A stretch of DNA of 32,276 nt from Alphaproteobacteria bacterium (GTDB taxonomy: Bacteria > Pseudomonadota > Alphaproteobacteria > Micropepsales > Micropepsaceae): positions 1 through 32,276 of the forward strand of contig JANXXU010000050.1 in the NCBI GenBank assembly GCA_025350465.1, read 5' to 3'. Both the position numbers and the translations under genes were made by a program. Shown here in pieces: positions 1-9,017 of the stretch (the first letter of the stretch is position 1; each line of letters opens with the position of its first letter). The notes under the pieces were generated by a model. That model was given only the letters and a program-made list of their open reading frames with translations. It searched no databases and was not told where the DNA came from.

Positions 1-229
1 CCATCCGCGCGGCGGTCTCGACCATCGCCCCCACCACCTTCGGATGCTGCGCCATGCCGAGGTAATCGTTCGAGCACCAGATCACCACATCCTTCGGGCC
101 ATCCGGCGAATGCCAGATCGCATGCGGAAATCGGCCTGCCAGACGCTCAAGATCGGCAAAAACCCGGTAGCGGCGCTCGTCCCGAAGCTGATTCAAGGCC
201 GAATCGAAAAAGACGTTGTAGTCCATCAT
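1..229 (-). CDS. hemA: 5-aminolevulinate synthase, N-terminal part (runs off the left edge)
   Basis: The minus strand reads [15 protein letters not shown] followed by [20 protein letters not shown] and [18 protein letters not shown], which is the conserved start of alphaproteobacterial 5-aminolevulinate synthase. The enzyme is PLP-dependent and condenses glycine with succinyl-CoA to give 5-aminolevulinate, the first committed step of tetrapyrrole synthesis by the C4 (Shemin) pathway. Only about 76 codons are inside the window, so the PLP lysine is not visible. The start is one of two adjacent ATGs (229 and 226). GGGGGA, about 9 nt upstream, is a good ribosome-binding site. An FNR/FixK-like box lies about 90 bp upstream (312-325), which suggests oxygen-responsive control. 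It lies downstream of the cytochrome c maturation genes on the same strand, separated by about 240 bp. Confidence 0.95.
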   Translation of the reverse strand, partial: MMDYNVFFDSALNQLRDERRYRVFADLERLAGRFPHAIWHSPDGPKDVVIWCSNDYLGMAQHPKVVGAMVETAARM

Positions 230-311
230 GCTTGCTGTCCCCCCGGGATCCTCTGACAGGCCCGTCCGCCGCTTCATCATATAACTAGAACCGAGAACCG
301 GGACCATTGCC

Positions 312-325
312 TTGATCCAGATCAG
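312..325 (-). promoter_or_regulatory. FNR/FixK-type box upstream of hemA
   Basis: TTGATCCAGATCAG matches the TTGAT-N4-ATCAA dyad of FNR/FixK-family sites at 9 of the 10 defined positions. Its centre is about 90 bp upstream of the hemA ATG. On the minus strand an AT-rich stretch (TAGTTAT then TATGAT, 287 to 276) lies where a -10 element would sit if the box were centred near -41 to -50, as in class II activation. Oxygen control of hemA through FixK or FnrL is known in Bradyrhizobium and Rhodobacter. Binding here is inferred from the sequence alone. Confidence 0.55.
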
Positions 326-346
326 GAAATCAGGTTCGCCGGCTAA

Positions 347-471
347 AGCGAGATGACGTTTCGTTGAGTCGTCATCTCGCTCTATCTTTTTGTTTGAGCA
401 TGATCTCCGCGCAAACGCGTTCCGCGTTTGTCGCGAGGGAAAACCGCTGCCCACTTTTCCGGATCATGCTC
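347..471. repeat. Composite intergenic palindromic repeat, Rhizobiales type
   Basis: Two nested palindromic units lie side by side. The first has a perfect 12-bp stem, AGCGAGATGACG (347-358) pairing with CGTCATCTCGCT (370-381), with an 11-nt loop, followed by CTATCTTTTTG on the plus strand. The second has outer arms GAGCATGATC (396-405) and GATCATGCTC (462-471), with an inner perfect 8-bp hairpin CAAACGCG/CGCGTTTG (412-430). The GAGCATGATC...CCACTTTTCCGGATCATGCTC core is one I recall as abundant between genes in Bradyrhizobium and relatives. The right end overlaps the ccmH stop codon (471-473). The first hairpin may also act as a transcription barrier between ccmH and hemA. Confidence 0.75.
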
Positions 472-953
472 TACGCCTCATCCGGTTGCGACCGCTGGAT
501 GGCGTTCAGCTTCAGCCGCTCGCCTTCGCTGAGCTGTGCAACCTCGGGGAGCGGGGTACCGCCGGATCGGCGCAGCACCGAAAAGCCGATCGCAAACAAG
601 CCGATGAACAATATCGTCAACGGCGCTGCCCACAGGATCGCCGTATGCCAATTCACCCGGGGTTTCAGCAGCACGAACTCGCCATAGCGGGCCACCATGA
701 AATCCACCACCTGGGTGTCACTGTCGCCGGCCTTGAGCCGCTCGCGCACGATGCGGCGCAAATCGCGCGCCAGATCGGCCTCACTCGTGTCAATCGACTC
801 GTTCTGACAAACGAGACAGCGCAATTCTGCGGAAATCGAGCGCGCGCGTGCCTCGAGCGCCGGATTGCTCAACTCTTCGCCGGGCTCGACCGCGCGCGCA
901 CCGAGCGGAATGAACAGAGCGAGCATCATCAGAGCGGCTGAGATCCGTTTCAT
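471..953 (-). CDS. ccmH: Cytochrome c maturation protein CcmH (CycL)
   Basis: This 160-residue thiol-disulfide protein takes part in cytochrome c assembly in the periplasm; it keeps the apocytochrome CXXCH motif reduced and hands it to the CcmF haem ligation complex. A signal-like segment (residues 5-20) precedes the family motif LRCLVCQNESI, with the redox pair C46 and C49. A C-terminal membrane segment (roughly ILWAAPLTILFIGLFAIGF) anchors the protein. I chose the ATG at 953 because it makes an ATGA overlap with the ccmF stop and gives the usual CcmH N terminus; a longer reading frame upstream, to 1109, lies inside ccmF and is not credible. The stop codon lies inside a palindromic repeat. 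It is the last gene of the ccmE-ccmF-ccmH group. Confidence 0.95.
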   Translation of the reverse strand: MKRISAALMMLALFIPLGARAVEPGEELSNPALEARARSISAELRCLVCQNESIDTSEADLARDLRRIVRERLKAGDSDTQVVDFMVARYGEFVLLKPRVNWHTAILWAAPLTILFIGLFAIGFSVLRRSGGTPLPEVAQLSEGERLKLNAIQRSQPDEA

Positions 954-2932
954 TCGGCCGGCGCTCCTGCCGTGCGCGTCTTGGCCCGCACCGGCGCACC
1001 CAGGCGAAAGCGCCGGTCGCTCAAGCTCAGCATGCCGCCGAACGCCATCGTCATCGCGCCGAACCAAATGAATGCGACAAGCGGGCGCCATTGCACGCGC
1101 ACGATCCACTCCTCGCCGCGCTGCTCGCCGAGGGTCGCGTAGATGTCGCGGAAAAATGTCGTGGTGATTGCGGCCTCAGTCGTCTCGGTCTGTTGCAACG
1201 GAAAGAACCGGCGCTCGGGATGCAGCACCAATACGGTCCGGCCGTCGCGAACGAACCTGAGCGTTGCACGCGTCGAGGTGTAGTTCTCGTGCGGCAGGTT
1301 CTTCTCGATTTTGTCGAGCGTGAGCGTGTAGCCGAGCGCGGCAATACTCTGTCCCGGCTTGAACAGCAGCGCCGCCTCTTCTTTCCAGGTGGAGTCCGTA
1401 ACGATGCCGAGCGTCACGATGGCGACGCCGAGATGCGCCATCACCATGCCCCAGGTCGCGCGCGGCAGACCGAGCGCGCGGGCAAAGGTCAGCTTCAGCG
1501 AGCCAGTGCCGAGCTTCGTACGTACCGCCCAATCGGTGATCGTTCCAGCCGCAACCCATGCCGCCAGCGCGAGTCCAAAGAAGACCGCCCAGGCGTTTGC
1601 CGAGACAAAGGCAAGTGTGAGTACCACGATCCCGATCGCGGCGGCGGCCGCATAGCGCAAGCGCTGAGTGGCGGCGCCGAAATCACCACGCTTCCACGGC
1701 AACGCGACGCCGATGGGCAGCAGCGCCAAGGCAAGCGCAATCATCGGCGGAAAGAAGAAATCGAATACTTGCGGCCCGACGGAAAGGGTTCGGCCGAGCA
1801 GTGTTTGTGCGATCAAGGGATAAAGCGTCGCGAGCAGCACGGCCGCCGCGCAAGCGCCAAGGATCGCATTGTTGGCGATCAACGCTCCCTCGCGGCTCAC
1901 CATTGCAAAGAGGCCGCCTTGCACGAGCTTGGGCGCTCTCCAGGCGAAAAGCGCAAGCGCACCGCCGATGAAGATGCCGAGGATCAACAGGATCGCAACG
2001 CCGCGCGCCGGATCGTTGGCGAAGGCATGGACCGAGGTCAGCACGCCCGAGCGCACCAGGAACGTGCCGAGCAAGCTCATCGAAAAGGCGAGGATGGCGA
2101 GAAGCACGGTCCAGGTCTTCAACGCTTCGCGCCGCTCGACGACGATCACGGAGTGAATCAGCGCCGTCGCCACCAGCCAGGGCACGAACGACGCGTTCTC
2201 CACTGGATCCCACGCCCACCAGCCGCCCCAGCCGAGTTCGTAGTAGGCCCACCAGCTGCCCATCGCGATGCCGACGGTGAGCGCGATCCAGGCGGCGAGC
2301 GTCCATGGCCGAACCCAGCGCGCCCACACCGCATCGACGCGACCTTCCATCAAAGCGGCGACCGCGAAGGCAAAACTCACCGCCAAGCCAACATAACCGG
2401 TGTAGAGAACCGGCGGATGGAAGGCCAAACCCGGATCTTGCAGCACGGGATTGAGGCCCAGGCCGTCGAGCGGCGGCTCTCCGACACGGGCGAACGGATT
2501 CGATGTGAGAAGAATAAAGAGACCAAAGGCAACACCGAGGGCGCCCATCACCGCGAGCACTCGCGCTTGAAAGGCGGGGCGCAATTGCGATCCGAAGAGG
2601 GCGACACCCGCGCCGAACAGCGTCAGAATCTGCAACCACAAAATCATCGAGCCTTCGTGGTTCCCCCACACGCCGCTGATGCGATAGATGAGCGGCTTGG
2701 CGCTGTGACTGTTCTGGACAACGTTCAGGACGGAGAAATCAGAGTCGACGTGCGCGACGATCAACGCCAGAAACGACGCGGCGACAAAAGCAAATTGCGC
2801 CAGCGCCGCGGGGCGCGAAACCGCAATCCAGCGGGCCTCGCCGCGCGTCGCGCCGATCAGCGGAATTGTCGTTTGGATCAACGCCGCAACGAGCGCCATC
2901 ACGAGAGCGAAATGGCCGAGCTCGACGATCAC
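950..2932 (-). CDS. ccmF: Cytochrome c haem lyase subunit CcmF (CycK)
   Basis: This is a large polytopic inner-membrane protein of about 660 residues. It forms the haem ligase module with CcmH and takes haem from holo-CcmE. The haem-handling WWD signature is clear (GWGGWWAWDPVENASFVPW), and ISGVWGNHEGSMILW is also diagnostic. Hydrophobic segments run along its length. The frame is open upstream to an ATG at 2956, but the GTG at 2932 gives the family-like N terminus VIVELGHFALV, makes a GTGA overlap with the ccmE stop and has GAGGGA upstream, so I prefer it. It is translationally coupled at both ends, to ccmE and ccmH. An open frame on the opposite strand (1091-3118) is a high-GC shadow. Confidence 0.95.
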   Translation of the reverse strand: MIVELGHFALVMALVAALIQTTIPLIGATRGEARWIAVSRPAALAQFAFVAASFLALIVAHVDSDFSVLNVVQNSHSAKPLIYRISGVWGNHEGSMILWLQILTLFGAGVALFGSQLRPAFQARVLAVMGALGVAFGLFILLTSNPFARVGEPPLDGLGLNPVLQDPGLAFHPPVLYTGYVGLAVSFAFAVAALMEGRVDAVWARWVRPWTLAAWIALTVGIAMGSWWAYYELGWGGWWAWDPVENASFVPWLVATALIHSVIVVERREALKTWTVLLAILAFSMSLLGTFLVRSGVLTSVHAFANDPARGVAILLILGIFIGGALALFAWRAPKLVQGGLFAMVSREGALIANNAILGACAAAVLLATLYPLIAQTLLGRTLSVGPQVFDFFFPPMIALALALLPIGVALPWKRGDFGAATQRLRYAAAAAIGIVVLTLAFVSANAWAVFFGLALAAWVAAGTITDWAVRTKLGTGSLKLTFARALGLPRATWGMVMAHLGVAIVTLGIVTDSTWKEEAALLFKPGQSIAALGYTLTLDKIEKNLPHENYTSTRATLRFVRDGRTVLVLHPERRFFPLQQTETTEAAITTTFFRDIYATLGEQRGEEWIVRVQWRPLVAFIWFGAMTMAFGGMLSLSDRRFRLGAPVRAKTRTAGAPAE

Positions 2933-3375
2933 TTGGCGCCCGATCCCTCGCGCCACAGGCCGCGCGCCTTCAACGACCGCGCGACCTCAGGCGGCATATA
3001 TTTCTCGTCGTGCTTGGCGAGCACGGTCACGGCGGCAAAGACGCCGTCGGTGCGGAAGGCGCCGGTAATGACAACGCCCTGCCCTTCGCGAAAGAGGTCC
3101 GGCAGATCGCCGCTGTAGGTCACCGTCGTATCCGTCTGACCGTCTGTGACCTTGAAGTTCACCTCCGCGCCGCCCGGTTTGGTGAGGCTGCCTTTGGCGA
3201 CGAGCCCGCCCAGATTGATCGTCTCGCCCGCCGGCACCGCGCGCTCTCGTGCCTCGCTCGGCGAATAAAAGAAGAGCACGCGATCGCCGAGCGCGATGAA
3301 GACGAGCGTCACGGCCAGCGCCAGGACGCCGAGCCCGCTCAGGAGAAATGCCAATCGCCGCTGCCGCCGTGTCAT
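2929..3375 (-). CDS. ccmE: Cytochrome c-type biogenesis haem chaperone CcmE (CycJ)
   Basis: CcmE binds haem covalently in the periplasm and carries it to CcmF. The 148-residue protein has an N-terminal membrane anchor (about residues 9-28), an OB-fold core beginning near RVLFFYSPSE, and the haem-attachment motif LAKHDEKYMPPEV with H122 and Y126. The ATG at 3375 (MTRRQRRLAF) gives the usual family start. An in-frame ATG at 3390, preceded by GAAAGA, would add five residues and is a reasonable alternative. The stop overlaps the ccmF GTG. The gene upstream is an rRNA methyltransferase rather than the ccmI/cycH gene often found at this position in Rhizobiales. Confidence 0.95.
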   Translation of the reverse strand: MTRRQRRLAFLLSGLGVLALAVTLVFIALGDRVLFFYSPSEARERAVPAGETINLGGLVAKGSLTKPGGAEVNFKVTDGQTDTTVTYSGDLPDLFREGQGVVITGAFRTDGVFAAVTVLAKHDEKYMPPEVARSLKARGLWREGSGAK

Positions 3376-3451
3376 GGGTACCAAGGACATACATCTTTCG
3401 CCCATAAGGGTGGAAGACTGGTCAGCGACGCAGGCTAATACATACAATTAT

Positions 3452-4729
3452 CTACTTTTTCGCATGTTCCAGCACGGCGACGAAAAAGCCGTCGGTTTCG
3501 TCCTGCGCGGGGGTCAACAGGGCGAAGCGACTCAAGCCCTTGGGTGATTCTCCGCGCAACGCGCTATGCCAAATGTCGAGTGCGGGTTTAACGATCCATT
3601 TGGGATGACGTTGCAAAAATTTGGCGATCTGACCGGGACCTTCGCTCGGCAATAGGGAGCACGTCGCATAGACGATGCGTCCGTGCGCGCCGCAAAGTGC
3701 GACGGCGCGATCGAGGAGCTGCGCCTGGGCCGCTTGATAGGATTCGAGTTTCTCAGGCGTCAGGGTCCATTTCGCTTCCGGATTGCGCCGCCACGTTCCC
3801 GACCCCGAGCATGGCGCATCGACAAAGACGATTTCGGCGGGATCGCAGGACAATGAATAGGGGTCGCCCGAACATTCGACGATCGTCGCGCCCGCTCTCT
3901 CGGCGCGTTGCGAAAGGGTGGCGAGCCGCATCGCTTCGATATCGCAAGCGATGATCCGCCCGCGATTTTGCATCGCCGCCGCCAGTGCCAGCGATTTGCC
4001 GCCGGCGCCGGCGGCCAAATCGATCACGGTGTCGCCGGGTTGAGCGCCTGCCAACAAGACGGTGAGCTGCGATGCCTCGTCTTGAATCTCGACGCGCCCG
4101 CTCAGGAAGACGTCGAGGTTGGCAACTTTGGCGTCCGCGCCGGGCGCAATGCGCAGACCCATGGGCGCAAAGCGGCAGAGTGCCGCCTCGATACCGTCGC
4201 GCCGCAACTCCTCCAGAACTTCAGCGGGCTTTGCCTTGAGCGCGTTGACTCGCAGATCGAGCGGCGCGCGCAAATTGAGCGCCGCCATTTCGACCTCGAG
4301 GCGCAGGCCGAGCGCTGCGGCCAACTCCTCGTGCAGCCACTGCGGATAATTCAAGCAGACCCAAGGATCGCCTGGCGGTGGCACAGACGCCCTTTGCAAC
4401 GCGGTGCGTTCGTCTTCCGTCAGGGCGCCAGGCGCATGCGGGCCGTCGCGGAGCAGCGCGTCAATCGCCTCGGCATCAAGTTCGTCGCCCACCGCAAGCG
4501 AGCCGAGCACCAACGCGCGCGGACTGCGCTCGCCGCGCATCCGAAAGGCGCATTCGTTGAGGCGGCGCAGAACCAGATAAACGCGCTCTCCGATCGCCGC
4601 GCGATCCTTGGCGCCGGCAAAGCGATGACTGCGCCCCCACGCCGACAACGCACGATCGGCCGCCGCGCTGCGCGCAAACATCTCGCTCAAAACTTCGATC
4701 GCCGCCGCCAGCCGCGCGCCCGGCGTCAT
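3452..4729 (-). CDS. RsmB/NOP-family rRNA cytosine-C5 methyltransferase
   Basis: This predicted SAM-dependent RNA m5C methyltransferase has 425 residues. The N-terminal 100 or so residues look like the divergent NusB-like domain of RsmB proteins. The methyltransferase core has motif I (VIDLAAGAGGKSLALA, about 235-250), motif IV with the catalytic-loop cysteine (VFVDAPCSGSGTWRRNPEAKW, C307) and motif VI with the second cysteine (YATCSLLPSEG, C357). Both cysteines used by this family are therefore present. The substrate is probably 16S rRNA, but alphaproteobacteria often carry more than one RsmB-like paralogue, so I give no symbol. It lies about 75 bp upstream of ccmE on the same strand and is separated from guaB by a 271-bp inverted-repeat region. 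Confidence 0.9.
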   Translation of the reverse strand: MTPGARLAAAIEVLSEMFARSAAADRALSAWGRSHRFAGAKDRAAIGERVYLVLRRLNECAFRMRGERSPRALVLGSLAVGDELDAEAIDALLRDGPHAPGALTEDERTALQRASVPPPGDPWVCLNYPQWLHEELAAALGLRLEVEMAALNLRAPLDLRVNALKAKPAEVLEELRRDGIEAALCRFAPMGLRIAPGADAKVANLDVFLSGRVEIQDEASQLTVLLAGAQPGDTVIDLAAGAGGKSLALAAAMQNRGRIIACDIEAMRLATLSQRAERAGATIVECSGDPYSLSCDPAEIVFVDAPCSGSGTWRRNPEAKWTLTPEKLESYQAAQAQLLDRAVALCGAHGRIVYATCSLLPSEGPGQIAKFLQRHPKWIVKPALDIWHSALRGESPKGLSRFALLTPAQDETDGFFVAVLEHAKK

Positions 4730-4764
4730 GTCCTTTCAGCAACATGAAGACAAGAGCGCGCTGC

Positions 4765-4955
4765 TACCGCCCCCGCTGAGGGGCGGTCGAACCGCATTTC
4801 GCGGACAACGCGAAATCGGTTCGGGTGGGGGGAAGTGCACGCGGGCAAATCTCGAAGCACGGAAAGAGACGCGCCGAAGTCGTCCCCCCACCCGATCCGT
4901 CCTCGGTCGCGCACGCGCCCTCGAACGTATCGACCGCCCCGCAGCGGGGGCGGTA
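4765..4955. repeat. Nested inverted-repeat element, MITE-like, between guaB and the rRNA methyltransferase gene
   Basis: This fills most of the 271-bp gap. The outer 26-bp arms (4765-4790 and 4930-4955) are inverted copies with one mismatch, and each arm is itself a small hairpin (CCGCCCC...GGGGCGG type). Inside them lie a perfect 8-bp hairpin, ATTTCGCG/CGCGAAAT (4796-4816), and a perfect 13-bp inverted pair, TCGGGTGGGGGGA (4821-4833) with TCCCCCCACCCGA (4883-4895). No transposase is encoded. I see no clear target-site duplication and no T-run that would make a standard terminator. It could be a non-autonomous mobile element, or a structured untranslated region in the guaB-to-methyltransferase transcript. 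Confidence 0.65.
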
Positions 4956-5000
4956 ACAGCTCAGAGTGGAAACGCCCCATACACGGAGCATTGCTTCGCG

Positions 5001-6515
<1,515 letters not shown>

Positions 6516-6542
6516 CTAACCTGAGATTCGCCTTTTGTAAAG

Positions 6543-7214
6543 TCAGGTTTTGAAGCCGAGGGCCAAGACGTACATTTCCGCCGAATCCGAGCGTGACGCC
6601 GGTGGTTTGACGTGGACGACCTTGGTGAATCGCCGTTTCAGCGTCTCGAGCAGCGCACGCTCCGTGCCGCCGCGTAGAACCTTGGCGACGAACGCTCCGC
6701 CGGGCGCAAGCACCTCAAGTGCGAATTCGAGCGCCGCTTCGCAAAGGGCCATGATGCGGATGTGATCGGTCTCGCGATGTCCGGTCGCGGACGCCGCCAT
6801 GTCGGAGAGCACAACACCGACCGGACCGCCGAGAGCGCTCTTGATTGCGTCCGGCGCCGAAGCTTCCATGAAGTCGAGCTTCATCAACAGCGCGCCTGGA
6901 ATTGCATCCATCTCCTGGATGTCGACGCCGACGACGCGACCGCCATCGCCGACACGCTCGACCGCGATCTGAGTCCAGCCGCCGGGCGCGGCGCCGAGAT
7001 CGACGACGGTCATGCCGCGCTTCAGGAAGCGATACTTCTCGTTCATCTCGGCGAGTTTGTAGGCGGCGCGCGAGCGATAACCTTGCGCCTTGGCGGCGCG
7101 GACGTAAGGGTCGTTGATCTGGCGTTCGAGCCACGCTTGGCTCGATGTCGACCGGCCCTTCGCCGTCTTCAGTCTTTGCCGCAAGCCGCGGGAATTGATC
7201 GGCGCGCGGTTCAT
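6543..7214 (-). CDS. rlmE: 23S rRNA (uridine-2'-O-)-methyltransferase RlmE (FtsJ)
   Basis: RlmE uses SAM to 2'-O-methylate a uridine in the 23S rRNA A-loop (U2552 in E. coli), a late step in large-subunit assembly. The 223-residue sequence has the SAM-binding motif [14 protein letters not shown] and the complete K-D-K-E catalytic tetrad of the family: K53 (SRAAYKL), D138 (VLSDMA), K178 (FVAKVLRGG) and E213 (SDSAEMYVL). The ATG at 7214 forms an ATGA overlap with the upstream phosphatase stop, which fixes the start. The frame is open further upstream but encodes only low-complexity sequence inside the neighbouring gene. The stop codon lies in a 7-bp inverted repeat (AACCTGA/TCAGGTT, 6518-6549). 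Confidence 0.95.
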   Translation of the reverse strand: MNRAPINSRGLRQRLKTAKGRSTSSQAWLERQINDPYVRAAKAQGYRSRAAYKLAEMNEKYRFLKRGMTVVDLGAAPGGWTQIAVERVGDGGRVVGVDIQEMDAIPGALLMKLDFMEASAPDAIKSALGGPVGVVLSDMAASATGHRETDHIRIMALCEAALEFALEVLAPGGAFVAKVLRGGTERALLETLKRRFTKVVHVKPPASRSDSAEMYVLALGFKT

Positions 7215-8344
7215 ACGCCCTGCCCGTTCGGTTTGGGTCCGCGCCTGCGAAAGCGGCGGTGCCTTCCGCCGCGTCGTTGCCGTTTGCGTTTGTGATTGGG
7301 CTCTTCCTTCGGGCCCATCAACGCCAGCAACATACCCTCGCGAAGCCCTCGATCGGCAACGCGCAGACGCGGCGCCGGCCACAACTCGAAGATCGCCTGA
7401 AAGATCGCAAGCCCCGGAATGACAAGCTCGGAGCGCTCGGGCCCGATGCAGGGCTGAGCCGCGCGCGCGTCCTTGTCCATCGCCGCGATTTGGCCGGCGA
7501 CGACCAAAGCCTCGGCCCGCGTCAGCCAGGTGCCGTCCACCTTCGATCGCTCATAGCGATCGAGCTTGAGATGAATTCCGGCAATTGTCGTGACTGTTCC
7601 CGAAGTGCCGAGCATATGGAAAGGCCCCGCCGGGTGAGCGCCGAGGGGCGCGATGCCGCCGACGGCTTGCAATCTGGTTTTTACCTCCGCGACCATCCTT
7701 GCGTGAATGCCCGGCTCGTCGAGCTGGTTGGCAAAGAGTTCGGCGAGCGTCACCACGCCGAGCGGCATGGAGCCCCAACACAAGATCTTCGGCTCGCGCC
7801 CGCGCTCGCGCAGATCGAGCCAAATGAGTTCCGTCGATCCGCCCCCGATGTCGAAGACGAGCGCGCCGGCGTCGCGCCGATCGAGCAACGGTGTCACGCC
7901 GCGCGCCGCGAGCCGCGCCTCCTCGAGCGGCGGAATGATATCGAAATGCAGGCCGGTCTCCTGCGCGACGCGCTTGATGAAGGCCGCGCCGTTGCGTGCC
8001 GTGCGGCAAGCCTCGGTCGCGATGGCGCGTGCCGACGTGACACCGCGCTTGCGCATTTTGCCGGCGCAGATCTTGATCGCCTCGATGGCGCGCGCGATCG
8101 CCACTTCGGAAAGTTCGCCGGTCTGCATCAAGCCTTCGCCGAGTCTGACCGTGCGCGAAAACGAATCGAGCACACGGAAGCCTTCGGCTTCGGGCTTGGC
8201 GATCAAGAGGCGGCAATTGTTGGTGCCGAGATCGAGGGCCGCGTAGATATGGCCCTTCGGCGCCTGCGCGCGCTGCCGCGGCGGACCCTCAGGACCTGGT
8301 TGGGGCGGGCTGGCCCCCTGCGGCCCCCGCGGTGGCTCGGCCAC
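7211..8344 (-). CDS. Ppx/GppA family exopolyphosphatase / pppGpp phosphatase
   Basis: A member of the actin-like ATPase fold family that hydrolyses polyphosphate or (p)ppGpp. The nucleotide-binding phosphate-1 motif is [15 protein letters not shown], and the phosphate-2 motif is [15 protein letters not shown] proline-rich stretch of about 30 residues precedes the domain. I prefer the GTG at 8344, which has AGGA upstream; the frame stays open to a GTG at 8410, but the extra 22 residues are arginine-rich with no family likeness. It is translationally coupled to rlmE (ATGA), an arrangement I recall from several Rhizobiales. Ppx and GppA cannot be told apart from sequence alone. A C-terminal basic tail ([17 protein letters not shown]) is striking and may bind nucleic acid or polyphosphate. 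Confidence 0.9.
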   Translation of the reverse strand: MAEPPRGPQGASPPQPGPEGPPRQRAQAPKGHIYAALDLGTNNCRLLIAKPEAEGFRVLDSFSRTVRLGEGLMQTGELSEVAIARAIEAIKICAGKMRKRGVTSARAIATEACRTARNGAAFIKRVAQETGLHFDIIPPLEEARLAARGVTPLLDRRDAGALVFDIGGGSTELIWLDLRERGREPKILCWGSMPLGVVTLAELFANQLDEPGIHARMVAEVKTRLQAVGGIAPLGAHPAGPFHMLGTSGTVTTIAGIHLKLDRYERSKVDGTWLTRAEALVVAGQIAAMDKDARAAQPCIGPERSELVIPGLAIFQAIFELWPAPRLRVADRGLREGMLLALMGPKEEPNHKRKRQRRGGRHRRFRRRGPKPNGQGV

Positions 8345-8506
8345 GGGTATAATTCCTATGTGCGGCCGGTGCGCTCTCTGTCGTCGCCGAAGCTCTGACG
8401 GTTCGCACACAACCGATCGTTACGGTTTCGCCGGCAGTGTAGCACGCAAGGTCGAAGGCTCAAGCACATTGGCCTTACGATCGCGCGTTCACCATGACAC
8501 CTGAGC

Positions 8507-8911
8507 CTAGAGCTTCGCGCCCGGCCGCAGCCAGCGGTCGAGGCTCCATTCGCCGCCGCCCGCCGCCGCAAGATAGAGGAAGATGAAGCAGAAGAGGATG
8601 GCACCTTCGCCGCCATTGAGCACCGGATAGAAGTTCTGTGGCGCGTGCGCCATGAAGTAGGCGGCCGCCATTTCGCCTGACAAAATGAAAGCTGCGGGGC
8701 GGGTGAAGAGCCCAACGGCGACCAGCGCACCGCCGACCAGTTCGAGCGCGCCGGCAAATCCGAGCAATGAAAACAGCTGAAGGCTGTCGAACATGTCGAC
8801 GTGCGGGAAATGCAAGAGCTTCGCGGTCCCGTGCTCCACAAACAAAAGGCCGGCGACGAGGCGCAATGCGCTCAGCAATCGCGGCGTCCACGTTTGAAAG
8901 AAATTATCCAT
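8507..8911 (-). CDS. DoxX family membrane protein
   Basis: This small integral membrane protein of 134 residues has four predicted membrane helices. The pattern RLVAGLLFVEHGTAKLLHFPHV near the N terminus, followed by ELVGGALVAVGLFTRPAAFILSGEMAAAYFMAH, is typical of the DoxX/DoxD-like family. Members are linked loosely to redox or membrane stress, and no substrate can be assigned. The ATG at 8911 is supported by GGGAGG eight bases upstream; the longer frame to 9070 overlaps the divergent gene. It is divergent from the aminotransferase-like gene, with about 106 bp between the starts, which must hold both promoters. The only unusual point is three glycines in a row at AAAGGGEWSLDRW near the C terminus. 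Confidence 0.9.
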   Translation of the reverse strand: MDNFFQTWTPRLLSALRLVAGLLFVEHGTAKLLHFPHVDMFDSLQLFSLLGFAGALELVGGALVAVGLFTRPAAFILSGEMAAAYFMAHAPQNFYPVLNGGEGAILFCFIFLYLAAAGGGEWSLDRWLRPGAKL

Positions 8912-9017
8912 TGGTGCTCCCTCCCGTTGGCTTGGCCATTCTACCTCGATTCCCGCGCTGGATTGGCCACCCCCGCGCAAATTGACTAACCTCTGCCGTT
9001 CCTCGCGACTGGACCCA

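Noticed and set aside
1091-3118. 675-codon open frame on the plus strand opposite ccmF
   Set aside because: High-GC antisense shadow. The composition is Arg/Gln/Asp-rich with no domain, while the minus strand encodes an unmistakable CcmF.
7259-8398. 379-codon open frame opposite the Ppx/GppA gene
   Set aside because: Shadow of the real gene, with no signal or domain.
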